From assembly GCA_963669295.1 (NCBI GenBank), contig OY769938.1:868001-932000 (forward strand): a stretch of 64,000 nucleotides of DNA, written 5' to 3'. Positions 48,614 to 58,555 of the stretch are shown in pieces. The stretch is from G963669295 sp963669295 (GTDB taxonomy: Bacteria > Bacteroidota > Bacteroidia > Flavobacteriales_D > CALLUQ01). Under the pieces are notes generated by a model that did not search any database, was not told the origin of the DNA, and worked only from the letters and a program-made list of their open reading frames with translations. Position 1 is the first letter of the stretch; each line of letters opens with the position of its first letter. Position numbers and translations under genes: made by a program.

Positions 48614-50020
48614 TTACAAATGTACTGCTCTTTTTGCAGTAGCATCAAGCGCTGCTTCTTTGAATGCTTCAGTAAAGGTAGGGTGTGCATGGCATATTCT
48701 CGCTATGTCTTCTGCTGAAGCCCTATACTCCATTGCTACTACTGCCTCTGCTATGATGTCGGCTACCCTTGGCCCTATCATATGAACGCCCAACACTTCA
48801 TCGGTTGCTTCATCGGCCAATACTTTTACCAAACCGTCGGTATCCATACTTGCCTTGGCCCTCCCCAACACTTTAAATGGGAATTTACCCACTTTATATG
48901 CTTTGCCTTGTTCTTTTAACTGTTCTTCAGTATAACCTACAGCCGCTACTTCAGGCCAGGTATATACCACCCCTGGAATGAGTAAATAGTTGATGTGCGG
49001 CTTTTCACCTGCCATCCATTCTGCTACATACATGCCTTCATCTTCAGCCTTATGGGCCAACATTGCCCCTTTCACTACATCGCCAATGGCATAAATGCCC
49101 GGTACGTTTGTTTCCAGGTGTTCATTCACTTCTACCCTACCCCTATCATCAAGTTTCACTCCTGCATTTTCCAATCCAAGTTGGTCGGTATAAGGTCTTC
49201 TTCCTACAGCTACTAAACAATAATCGCCTTTGAAAGTAACCTGTTCTCCTTTTTTATTATCGGCAGTAATCGTTACCGTTTTAGCAGTAGCCTTTACTCC
49301 GGTTACCTTATGACTCAAATGAAATTCAAAACCAAGATGCTTCTTCAATGTACGCTGCAATTCTTTTCCTAACGTACGGTCCATACCACCAATAATAGCA
49401 TCGCTATATTCTACCACAGATACTTTAGCGCCAAGGCGGGCATAAACCGACCCCAGCTCCAACCCGATTACACCACCGCCAATTACGATCATGTGTTTGG
49501 GTACTTCATTCAGGTTCAACGCTTCAGTAGAAGTGATGATGCGCTTTTTATCTATTTCAATGCCCGGAAGCGAAGAAGGTTTAGACCCTGTAGCAATAAT
49601 GGTTTTGTCAGTAGTAATTTGTTGAGCTTTGCCTTTATCTGGAGTAATGGCTATGGTGTTTTTATCTACAAATGAGCCATGGCCATGAAAAACATCAATT
49701 TTATTCTTCTTCATCAAGAAGTCTACTCCACCAGTAATTTGCTCCACGACATCATTCTTGCGTTGAATCATTTGTTTCACATCAATCTTCAATCCCGTAA
49801 CATTAATGCCATGGGTCTTAAAGTTAGATGCAGCATTATGAAAATGCTCTGACGAATCTAATAGTGCCTTAGACGGGATACACCCTACATTTAAACAGGT
49901 GCCCCCAAGGGTGGCATAGCGTTCAATAATTGCGGTCTTCATTCCCAATTGTGCACAGCGAATTGCTGCTACATAACCTCCAGGGCCCGACCCGATAACT
50001 ACAACATCATATTTGCTCAT
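48614..50020 (-). CDS. lpdA: Dihydrolipoyl dehydrogenase
   Basis: 468 residues. It is the FAD-dependent E3 subunit of 2-oxo-acid dehydrogenase and glycine cleavage complexes. The FAD site is VVIGSGPGGYVAAIRCAQLG, the redox disulfide is in GGTCLNVGCIPSKALL, the NAD site is IVIGGGVIGLELGSVYARLG, the second FAD motif is VPGIYAIGDVV and the catalytic His/Glu pair is in CHAHPTFTEAFKEA. No E1/E2 genes are nearby. hemH follows downstream. Confidence 0.97.
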   Translation of the reverse strand: MSKYDVVVIGSGPGGYVAAIRCAQLGMKTAIIERYATLGGTCLNVGCIPSKALLDSSEHFHNAASNFKTHGINVTGLKIDVKQMIQRKNDVVEQITGGVDFLMKKNKIDVFHGHGSFVDKNTIAITPDKGKAQQITTDKTIIATGSKPSSLPGIEIDKKRIITSTEALNLNEVPKHMIVIGGGVIGLELGSVYARLGAKVSVVEYSDAIIGGMDRTLGKELQRTLKKHLGFEFHLSHKVTGVKATAKTVTITADNKKGEQVTFKGDYCLVAVGRRPYTDQLGLENAGVKLDDRGRVEVNEHLETNVPGIYAIGDVVKGAMLAHKAEDEGMYVAEWMAGEKPHINYLLIPGVVYTWPEVAAVGYTEEQLKEQGKAYKVGKFPFKVLGRAKASMDTDGLVKVLADEATDEVLGVHMIGPRVADIIAEAVVAMEYRASAEDIARICHAHPTFTEAFKEAALDATAKRAVHL

Positions 50021-50075
50021 GTGATCAACTTATTAGTAGTGCTACGAAATTAAGAATGTTCCTCTGAATTACGAA

Positions 50076-51764
50076 CTATTTCTCCAACAAACGTTCCCTT
50101 TTGTTTTTGAAATGGCGTACAAAAGCATAGGCAATCATCAACCATCCAAGAAAGAATGCATTACGACTGATGTAATCTCCATATTTCGTGTAAAAGGTAA
50201 GTGTGGTATTGGCATTGATGGTTCCTTTAATCACTGCTGGCTCCCACCAGGCGGTAGGTTGACTAACTTCTCCTAACTGATTGATGAAGCAAGATATCCC
50301 TGTGTTAGCACATCGGGCAATGCTTCTCCTGGTTTCAACCGCTCTTATTTTGGCATATTGCATGTGCTGATGATAACCGGGCGTGTCTCCCCACCAACCA
50401 TCATTGGTTAAAATAAAAATAACGTTAGCCCCTTCGTGCAAGTAACCTCCTACATACTCACCAAACATCGATTCAAAACAAATCACCGGTGCCACCTTGA
50501 ATTTTCCGTTGGAAGAGGTAAGCACTCCCCTTTTATCCTGGACGCCTAACGTACCCGAAGTGCCCCCCAGATCAAGCGCCAAATCGCCCAATGGTTTTAA
50601 AACACTTTCGAATGGCATGAGCTCTACCCCTGCTACCAGTTTCGACTTATGGTAAAACTGAATAGAATCGTTACGATTCACTTGTAAGGCCGCATTGTAT
50701 AAGTCGTAGTACTTTCCGGTATTTTCATGTTTGGCTGCTGTAGGAGGTGCATTGTCGGCATCAAACTCCAACTCCGAAGAAAGGCCACTCACCATATTTA
50801 ATCGAGGAAACTGTGTCACCAATGCCCGCATTTGTTGAATGGAATAGGTATACTCCATATTCGTTTCCAGCATATATCGCCTTAATATCCATCCATTGCC
50901 GATGTTCACATCCCTCATTTCTTGCAAAGCAGTTTCAGGAAACACCACATAATCTGTGGTAGCATCCACTTCCTTCATGGCCAACTCCATCATAAAAGCA
51001 ATGTCGGTTAACGCAGTTTCAGGATTGAACTTGAGGTTGGGGTCTATATTAGGCTGTACCACTACTACATTTATAGGGCGGGATGGTTCTTCATAGGTAT
51101 GATAAATCACTTGAGAAATACCAATGGGTACCCCTACTAAAAGCGCCAGTCCTATAAGCCTTCCTCGCAATGCCGGCCATGAAATGCCCTGAATCCACTT
51201 TCTTTTTACAATGGAAAACACCATTAAATTCACCAATAGCACCCACAATGAGCCCCCAAATACCCCAGTGTATTCGTACCATTGCACCAGCTCCGTATAA
51301 TTAGCAAATCCATTACCTAATGTAAGCCAGGGCCACGACAGGTCCCAATCAAGATGAAAGTATTCGAACCCCAACCAGTACAACACAAGGCTAATGTATC
51401 CTTCTTTGTTTCCCACCACTCTTCGTGTCCAATGGAAAGCATACACTACCAGGTACATTAGAAATGCATTGGCCAACACTACGAAACTTCCGGTAAACAC
51501 TTTCGTGGTAACACTTTCAGTTACACAATAAATCCACCACGTAGTAAGCCCACACCAAATTACCAGACCAGGATAAGTGTATAGGAAGATCTTTCTTGGC
51601 GAATATTCTTTACGATGTTGGTAGAAATATTCCTCTATAATAAGCAGGGGAACAAAGCCAATAAAGAGCAATGGGGCAAAATTTCCTACTGCTGGCCAGG
51701 CCAAACTAAGCAACATGCCACTCAAGGCCGACAACAACAGCAGGTGTTTCTTTTTCAATCCCAT
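50076..51764 (-). CDS. lnt: Apolipoprotein N-acyltransferase
   Basis: 562 residues. Several N-terminal membrane helices (LLLLSALSGMLLSLAWPAVG; the FEYFHLDWDLSWPWLTLGN segment is typical) lead to a periplasmic nitrilase domain. Its catalytic triad is Glu in YVVFPETALQE, Lys in YHKSKLVAGVELMPFE and Cys in VAPVICFESMFGEYV. Lnt adds the third acyl chain to lipoproteins, such as the lipobox protein at 13545-14876. It lies 35 bases downstream of the CotH-like gene on the same strand. Confidence 0.95.
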   Translation of the reverse strand: MGLKKKHLLLLSALSGMLLSLAWPAVGNFAPLLFIGFVPLLIIEEYFYQHRKEYSPRKIFLYTYPGLVIWCGLTTWWIYCVTESVTTKVFTGSFVVLANAFLMYLVVYAFHWTRRVVGNKEGYISLVLYWLGFEYFHLDWDLSWPWLTLGNGFANYTELVQWYEYTGVFGGSLWVLLVNLMVFSIVKRKWIQGISWPALRGRLIGLALLVGVPIGISQVIYHTYEEPSRPINVVVVQPNIDPNLKFNPETALTDIAFMMELAMKEVDATTDYVVFPETALQEMRDVNIGNGWILRRYMLETNMEYTYSIQQMRALVTQFPRLNMVSGLSSELEFDADNAPPTAAKHENTGKYYDLYNAALQVNRNDSIQFYHKSKLVAGVELMPFESVLKPLGDLALDLGGTSGTLGVQDKRGVLTSSNGKFKVAPVICFESMFGEYVGGYLHEGANVIFILTNDGWWGDTPGYHQHMQYAKIRAVETRRSIARCANTGISCFINQLGEVSQPTAWWEPAVIKGTINANTTLTFYTKYGDYISRNAFFLGWLMIAYAFVRHFKNKRERLLEK

Positions 51765-51799
51765 GAATTCACAAAATTAACATTGTATACGAATTATTA

Positions 51800-53380
51800 C
51801 TACTCATCAGCGGTGTATTGCCATGGCTTAATTGGAGTAGTAATGGTTTGTATACCGCCTAGCATGCGGTAAGTAATGTAAAGTTGTTTGCCACTTTCAG
51901 CATACCTTGTAAAGGTTACTTGTTGATAGTTTACAGGCTGTTCTTTTTGCTTGGAAGAAAGCACATGTTGTTGCAAAGGCTCTGCTATAATAGCACTATC
52001 GCAATCGATGCTCAGCAACTCAATAGGCAACTCTTGAATGTTGCCTAGCTTTAATGTGATAGCTGTTTCGTCTTGATGCACTAAGTAAGCATGCAATGCC
52101 TGTGTTGGCTGTAACGTTGAACGAATGATCTTTCGGTTATTATCAAACACAGCGCGGGAGTATTCAAAATTGGGAAATTCAGACGTAATGACCTCCACAT
52201 TTCGATTAAGCTCTTCGCTGATATCTGATAAAAAGTCATCTAAAAAGCTACCTGCGGTATATTGCTCGAGGTAGTATAAGTAAGTGGTATAAAATGCTGT
52301 GTCGCTGAACAACACTGCATAATGGTTGGCTAAGTTGGGCTCGGCCTGTAATGGTGCTATGAATTCGCGTTTAGCCCTTATTTGCTCAATCGGATAACCA
52401 CTATCACCATCGTAACCAATAGGCACCAGTTGCTTTGTAGCAGGGTTATAATAAAACCGCTGATTGCGCCAGGCAGTGCTATGTTGAGCCCCCATCAAAT
52501 CAGTAAGTGCATACCATTGAGCCAATGCCTTTACGTCAAAAACCTTATGCGCTGGCAACATGCCCTTACGATACAATTCCAACTGTTGAAATGCTTTTTC
52601 AAACCGATGAAAAAGTAGGCTATCTTTCTTTACCTTGCCCATTGAAAAGGCGCTAATTTCGCTGGAAAGATATCCCCCTAATTCTCCTATGTTTTCAGGA
52701 AATGAAGGTTGAATATGCTTTCGTTGAGCCATCTCGCTAACGCGTAATTGATCATCAAACCGAAGGATGGGAGAAGGCTGCTGGCCATATCTTTCTAACA
52801 ACTGTGCATTAAAATGCTCCTCCATGGCGTACACTCCAAAGCTTTCGTTGTTAATGAATAATTCTACAAATCGATAATCGAGCGCAACAAGTCCCTCCCG
52901 CTTCAACGCCTGATGAAAAATCCACTCATACACATGATTTCTTGTATAAGGGTGTTGCAATGAAAAGGTGGTCATTCCAAGTACCTGATCTTCTGCTACT
53001 TTTACTCGATAAGACCATTTTTCACTGTTAATGTGATCGGTAAGATTTCCTTTTAAGCGAATCTTAACCTTTACCTCCTCCCCGTTTACCAGTACCGTAG
53101 CATCTACATACTGTTTTTGTTCTTCGGTAAGAATTTGGTTGTTGAGTCCCTCTTCGCGGTATGCTTTTAATCGATTAAATGCTGTCGTTTCAATCGTTAA
53201 GTGTACCTGTTCCTCAGGGCCTTCCCGATTCAAAACACTGTTCATTAAAGGCAGGGCTGTTTCCTTTACGGTAGGCTTAAGGTGTTCTTCATAATACCCT
53301 GAATCGCTTACCCAAAACCCCAGATAGAAGATTAACCCTGTATACGATAAAAACAATATGACTTTCAATACTCGTTTCAC
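51800..53380 (-). CDS. CotH-like kinase family protein
   Basis: 526 residues with one N-terminal membrane anchor (VLKVILFLSYTGLIFYLGFW), the rest extracytoplasmic. Typical CotH segments are VKVKIRLKGNLTDHI, TTFSLQHPYTRNHVYEWIFHQ, RFVELFINNESFGVYAMEEHF and NQRFYYNPATKQLVPIGYDGD (metal-binding Asp). CotH proteins are atypical kinases that phosphorylate spore-coat or surface proteins; the substrate here is unknown. It is followed on the same strand by lnt. Confidence 0.83.
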   Translation of the reverse strand: MKRVLKVILFLSYTGLIFYLGFWVSDSGYYEEHLKPTVKETALPLMNSVLNREGPEEQVHLTIETTAFNRLKAYREEGLNNQILTEEQKQYVDATVLVNGEEVKVKIRLKGNLTDHINSEKWSYRVKVAEDQVLGMTTFSLQHPYTRNHVYEWIFHQALKREGLVALDYRFVELFINNESFGVYAMEEHFNAQLLERYGQQPSPILRFDDQLRVSEMAQRKHIQPSFPENIGELGGYLSSEISAFSMGKVKKDSLLFHRFEKAFQQLELYRKGMLPAHKVFDVKALAQWYALTDLMGAQHSTAWRNQRFYYNPATKQLVPIGYDGDSGYPIEQIRAKREFIAPLQAEPNLANHYAVLFSDTAFYTTYLYYLEQYTAGSFLDDFLSDISEELNRNVEVITSEFPNFEYSRAVFDNNRKIIRSTLQPTQALHAYLVHQDETAITLKLGNIQELPIELLSIDCDSAIIAEPLQQHVLSSKQKEQPVNYQQVTFTRYAESGKQLYITYRMLGGIQTITTPIKPWQYTADE

Positions 53381-53470
53381 ACCACTAATTTCATGGTAGC
53401 TGCAAAATAAGCATCCTGCATTAAATGATGATGGTAATGCAATGAATTATTATGGAGAGAAATAAATGCT

Positions 53471-56400
53471 TTACCGCATCAGGTACATTTTTCCGAAGCC
53501 TTTATGGAAGTATTTATTGGCAGCTGTTTCGCTCACCTCTACTGTTTCTCCTCCCGTACGAGCAATTACCCGGTATAAGTATACGCCATTGGCCAGGCGG
53601 TCGCCAAATTGATCGGTGCCATCCCAATAAAACTCGGTGTAATTCCTACCTATTTTTAGCGGCCCTAACTCATCTTGTGTAATTTCGCGCACCACTGTGC
53701 CCGTTATGGTCATGATTTGAATTTTGATGTATTCAGGAGGCTCGGTACCAGTTAATGTGAATATAAAGTGGGTGCGTGTGGTAAATGGATTCGGGTAGTT
53801 CAATACTTCAGTAATCGTAGACTTATTGATGACCTCGAAGCTAATCTTATAGTTAAAGTCTCCAGATTGATTACCAGACTTATCATTGCCTTCTACCCAT
53901 AATTCATAAGTACCATCTGTTAAAAGTCTAGGATTGTAATCTATTCTAAATTTATTCTCCGGAGCACTAGCAGGAATCCAACGCAAAATTTCATTGCCCA
54001 TGCCATCCATAAACCATACTCTTCTCTGCACACCATTTGGATCGGTAAGGTATACCGCAAAATGAGCCGTATCAGCATCCTCATTCATAATGAGGTAAGG
54101 GTTTTCATCGTCAAGGGAGATCACAATCTCGGGCTCGGCAGAAATGATATCGCCATCCATGATATGTAGTCCATCAAAAGTAACATCCAAAATTGGGTTG
54201 ATGTTATCGGCATTCACGTAAAAGGCACGTTGTGCAATGTTGTTAAAATGATACTGCTCCAATTGGTCGTAATAGCCGGTTTGGGAATTCACCGGGTTGG
54301 CTTCCACCCACAAGTAATTCAATCCGCTATATCCTTCTGTAGCGATGTGCAATGTGTCTAACAACACCTGCCCTTGCCGTAAAGAATCCTGACGGTTGTA
54401 CGATAGGTAATGTTCTACCCGGGCTCCATCTTCTATCCAATAAGATACCAGTAAGCTATCCATATCAAACTCACTGATGTTTTCTATCGCAATCGCAAAT
54501 TCCAATTCGTTGCCTTCTTGTACAGAATCTGAATGAAAGTGCAACCCTATTGCTGGGTTCAAAGCAGCTTCTGGCATTGGCTCATAGATAAGTTGCCAAC
54601 GATCCATTTGAGCTGGTGTTAAGTTCAATCCATCTTTTACATAAGCTTCAAGTTGTACCCATGGGTAGATGTTTGCATCCACATAATTATACAGGTTAGG
54701 AATGTCTTCTTGCGTTACTACGAAGTTGGCAAGGTAATCTTTTTCGCCATTGACTTTAATGCCAATTACCTTAATGCGCGTGCTGTCTGTTGAACCTACC
54801 TCTTGTGGATGCTGTCGCCAATGCAATGATCCCCATTCAGCAGCAGGCCCGGCAATTTCCGAAGTCACCAACCCTTCATCAAATGTTCCTTGTAGCGGAG
54901 CCGATAAAGTAAGGAAGTCATCAATAGTTTGTCCATATACCTCCACCAACGAAGAAGGATCACCTTTTTTGTAAAAACAAATGAATGGCACGCTGTCTTG
55001 CGCTATGCCTATGCTGTCTACTCCAAGAGTTTGAAAGGTATTGTACAAATCGGTATTCCAGCCATTGTAAGTCACATATTTCCAGGTGTATATCAATACA
55101 TAGTTACCGTCAGGAATGTGTTGGTTCAACATCGTATCCAACGAAGCCATTTGATCTGGTTCCGTTTGTCGAAACACAAAAAACTTTTCCACCCTGGAAC
55201 GGCAAGCCGTATAGTTATTTTGGTTGCCAAATTGGTGATCGAAATTGGTCAACACATTCGTTCCCGGAATATAAGCATAGGTGCCCCAGGCCTCTAAAGT
55301 TGTAGAGTCAATAACTGCTACGTGAATAGAAGGCGTGCTGCCACAACCATGGTAATCTTGCAACTCCAGGTCAATCTTCCAAAGGGTTCCGCTGTTTTCT
55401 GCACTGGTAGAAGAATTACCGTATACCTGACATGTTAACTGCTTGGTAGTAGATGGGAAATCAAATTCCCGGTTAGGGCGGTCATAATCAACAATGGTAT
55501 AGTCGTTATTTTTATACTGAAAATAATGCGCCTGCCCCCAACCATGTTTACCAGTAATATATTGAAAAGAGCTTTCACGCCAGGCGTAGCCATTATTGGC
55601 ATCAATACTATCGGGGCTTACCCGCCAAAAATACACCGTACTGTCCAAATAATTCATATTGGCAAATACTGTTGTAGGTCGCCATTCTACCACTCCACCA
55701 ATGTGATTAATAATCGTATCTACTTTTACCGGACTGTTAAATAAGTCGGTGGTATCGATTTCAAACACGTAGTTTTTTGCTGGTTCAAAAGGATCTCCAG
55801 TAGATGCCTTAAGGGTGATGACCGGATCGGGTACAATGGCGTACTCGTATGGGTATACCGGAATGATGCCACCTGTATTAATGATCAAATCACGGGCGCC
55901 AATGACATTGTTGGTAAAATCATCAATTTCCGAAACATCAATAGGTGCATCTACATGCACACTAAACGTATTCACCCCCAAATCGTTGATTACATCAACA
56001 GGCAATGTAAGGGTAATGGTATCCTTGTAATACAATTGATCAATGGTGACAAAATAAGTAGTGTCTGCACCATTGGGAAATGTTCGGGTAATATCTACTC
56101 GAAACGATGTATCTACTGCTTTACCAAGGTTGGTAATGATTACATTGACATCAAAAGAATCGGTTTGAGCAGTTACTTCAGCAGGTTCAAAGTAAAGGCT
56201 GTTAGTATTCACCGAAAAGTCAGGCTTCGGATGTGAATTAATGCGAATGGCAGGATCGCCTTGTAGGGTCATGTTTAACAATACATTCTCAGTATAGAAG
56301 CTTGTTCCAAAGTTTTCGATGTGGTTAATCGTTTTCTTCATCGAATGCCCAATGGTTCCCCCATAGTTCTTCCATCCTATGTTATTGTATAACTCTCCTG

Positions 56401-58555
56401 TATACTGATTCAGGTTACCTGCAATCCCCAATTTTACCGAAGCAATAAAACCAATCACACCACGATCTGCAATAAGTGTGAAACTTTCACTGGTACTGGC
56501 TTGAGTGGGTTGATGAATATCCCCAGTATAGCATGAATTGCCAATCAAAATAGGATATTTCCCATAGTTGTTATAACTCGAGGGAGCATCCAGTGTTTGG
56601 TCGAAACCGCTACCACTCGCGTGTCCAAAAAATGTCATGATAGAAACCCCGTCTTCAATTAGTTGACGAATGGAATCAGACAGCGTTATTTGATAGGGCG
56701 ACGAGGTTGTTTTTAAAAAGGTGTGCACATTACCACCAAAGCTGGTATCTTCTATGGTTTGTTCAAAGCCGGCCAGGTACCCCGCAAAATTTTGCTGCTC
56801 TGTGGTAGTAGAACCTCCTCCAAAGTGCAATATATTTTTCATCCATTCAGCCGGATCGGGATTGGGCGATTCATGCAAGATCACTTTATCAAGGTATTCT
56901 ATTGCCTGCTGTTCATTTTCCACGCTAATTCTTCCAGTGGCAATTGCAGGTTCTAACGACAACCCATTATTGGTAAGACCCGCAGTAAAGGCAATATCAC
57001 TAGGCGGGTATCCATAAGATGGTACCAGATTATTGTGGAAGTTAGTCACGTTATTTCTAGAGCCATTCGTTCCTCCTTCTTTGGCAGGAAATATCGACTT
57101 ACCAATCAAGAACAAATGGCCAGGTGGCGTGCTCCATGTATCCAATAAAAAATCGGCATAGTTGCGGATAGACAAAGGGTGCTTTTCAATGCCGTAAGCA
57201 AACTGATGATACAACTCATCCACATCTGCCAACAACACATTATATCCAACCGATGATCGGTAGCTTCCATACATTGAAGCTGCTCCCATTAAGCTTTCGT
57301 GAGTAACAATGAGATAAGCCGAATCCAGGTTCATGGCTCCAAAATCGGTAAACATGCCAGTAGCAGTTACAGGCAAAAGGGTGTCTACATTTACAATTGC
57401 CGTTTCAGAGGTAAGGAATGTGGTGATTTCTTCTCCACTCCTATTGGGTACTAATGCATGAAAAGTTCCTCCCGATGGTACTACCGAAATGCGCTTAATG
57501 TCGTCGGTAATGTCATAAAGAATGGGTGCCGAAGCATTGAAGTTGTAAAAGTCGATGTATGACTTGTTTTCATTTACATTATGAGGAATATAAAGGTAAA
57601 AGGTGGTATTGTTGGTCAAATCAAAATAACGAGGGTACTTCAAAGAAATGTTCGACATGGCATTGTCGTCTGCAGTAATACCAGGATTAGCTACCGAAGC
57701 CAATACTACCCTTGAGTTGCCATTGGCCAATGCTGCATTAGGGAAATCAAATGTCCAGCGATTTAATTGATACCCTGAGAAAGTACTATCAATAATCAAG
57801 GTATTCGGAATACCATACCATACTTGTAAGTGGTGGTTAAAGCCAACAGAACTGGAAGCACTGTTGGTACTGGCCGAAATAGCTGTACAAATGCCATCTG
57901 GCGCACCCGATCCCTGGTATACCCTACTGCTACTAATATTATAATTCTTTATGCCACCCTGGATAAAGCGATTGTTGAACCATCCTTCTCCAGCCGTATA
58001 CTTTGGAAGCGAAATGCCATTACCATCTTGTTGTCCATAGTAATATTTAGCAGTGCCATATATCCATGATTTCTTCCAAAACCAATCAAGGGGAGTGTAA
58101 TTAGAGAATGTAGTATCCGTTTCAATACTCATTCTTCTGTTGGTAGTGCTGTTGTTCCATGTAAGGTAGTAAGTAGCGGTATCGTTGTACAAGCTGTAAT
58201 ACGAGTTATTCTGTGCCTCAGGCGTCTCGTACATCAGTGAATCTAACCAGCCATTGTTGTATTGCCCATAAAACTCAATGAAATCTGTCGAGTCAAAAAC
58301 GCCATCACTTTCCCCTTCTACATAGATATGCAATTCCTTCCCACGACCAAACATCTGAAAATTTCGTGGATCAATGCTTCCCACTGGAATACCAGCTTCA
58401 GCCAATGTAGTAGAATCTATGCGGTACATTCGATCTGCCGCAACTTTTATCTTATAATAGGATTGTGAGTAGTTAATCCACTCGTTCCCATAGGGTTGGG
58501 AAAAAACAGATAAAACAGAGAGTACAAGGAGCGATATTACTATCAGTTTTCTCAT
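53471..58555 (-). CDS. C25-family cysteine peptidase, PorU2-like (T9SS sortase-like)
   Basis: 1,694 residues. A signal peptide (RKLIVISLLVLSVLSVFSQ) and a gingipain-like N-terminal part precede a C25 peptidase domain with the catalytic pair His (SIMTFFGHASGSGF, near residue 643) and Cys (YPILIGNSCYTGD, near 675). Long beta-rich regions follow, ending in a FlgD-like Ig domain (LNYPNPFTTRTHFIFTLTG ... WDGTDQFGDRLANGVYLYRV). PorU cuts off sorting domains and attaches cargo at the cell surface; this longer form resembles PorU2. The start overlaps the stop of the PorV-like gene by 4 bases. Confidence 0.87.
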   Translation of the reverse strand: MRKLIVISLLVLSVLSVFSQPYGNEWINYSQSYYKIKVAADRMYRIDSTTLAEAGIPVGSIDPRNFQMFGRGKELHIYVEGESDGVFDSTDFIEFYGQYNNGWLDSLMYETPEAQNNSYYSLYNDTATYYLTWNNSTTNRRMSIETDTTFSNYTPLDWFWKKSWIYGTAKYYYGQQDGNGISLPKYTAGEGWFNNRFIQGGIKNYNISSSRVYQGSGAPDGICTAISASTNSASSSVGFNHHLQVWYGIPNTLIIDSTFSGYQLNRWTFDFPNAALANGNSRVVLASVANPGITADDNAMSNISLKYPRYFDLTNNTTFYLYIPHNVNENKSYIDFYNFNASAPILYDITDDIKRISVVPSGGTFHALVPNRSGEEITTFLTSETAIVNVDTLLPVTATGMFTDFGAMNLDSAYLIVTHESLMGAASMYGSYRSSVGYNVLLADVDELYHQFAYGIEKHPLSIRNYADFLLDTWSTPPGHLFLIGKSIFPAKEGGTNGSRNNVTNFHNNLVPSYGYPPSDIAFTAGLTNNGLSLEPAIATGRISVENEQQAIEYLDKVILHESPNPDPAEWMKNILHFGGGSTTTEQQNFAGYLAGFEQTIEDTSFGGNVHTFLKTTSSPYQITLSDSIRQLIEDGVSIMTFFGHASGSGFDQTLDAPSSYNNYGKYPILIGNSCYTGDIHQPTQASTSESFTLIADRGVIGFIASVKLGIAGNLNQYTGELYNNIGWKNYGGTIGHSMKKTINHIENFGTSFYTENVLLNMTLQGDPAIRINSHPKPDFSVNTNSLYFEPAEVTAQTDSFDVNVIITNLGKAVDTSFRVDITRTFPNGADTTYFVTIDQLYYKDTITLTLPVDVINDLGVNTFSVHVDAPIDVSEIDDFTNNVIGARDLIINTGGIIPVYPYEYAIVPDPVITLKASTGDPFEPAKNYVFEIDTTDLFNSPVKVDTIINHIGGVVEWRPTTVFANMNYLDSTVYFWRVSPDSIDANNGYAWRESSFQYITGKHGWGQAHYFQYKNNDYTIVDYDRPNREFDFPSTTKQLTCQVYGNSSTSAENSGTLWKIDLELQDYHGCGSTPSIHVAVIDSTTLEAWGTYAYIPGTNVLTNFDHQFGNQNNYTACRSRVEKFFVFRQTEPDQMASLDTMLNQHIPDGNYVLIYTWKYVTYNGWNTDLYNTFQTLGVDSIGIAQDSVPFICFYKKGDPSSLVEVYGQTIDDFLTLSAPLQGTFDEGLVTSEIAGPAAEWGSLHWRQHPQEVGSTDSTRIKVIGIKVNGEKDYLANFVVTQEDIPNLYNYVDANIYPWVQLEAYVKDGLNLTPAQMDRWQLIYEPMPEAALNPAIGLHFHSDSVQEGNELEFAIAIENISEFDMDSLLVSYWIEDGARVEHYLSYNRQDSLRQGQVLLDTLHIATEGYSGLNYLWVEANPVNSQTGYYDQLEQYHFNNIAQRAFYVNADNINPILDVTFDGLHIMDGDIISAEPEIVISLDDENPYLIMNEDADTAHFAVYLTDPNGVQRRVWFMDGMGNEILRWIPASAPENKFRIDYNPRLLTDGTYELWVEGNDKSGNQSGDFNYKISFEVINKSTITEVLNYPNPFTTRTHFIFTLTGTEPPEYIKIQIMTITGTVVREITQDELGPLKIGRNYTEFYWDGTDQFGDRLANGVYLYRVIARTGGETVEVSETAANKYFHKGFGKMYLMR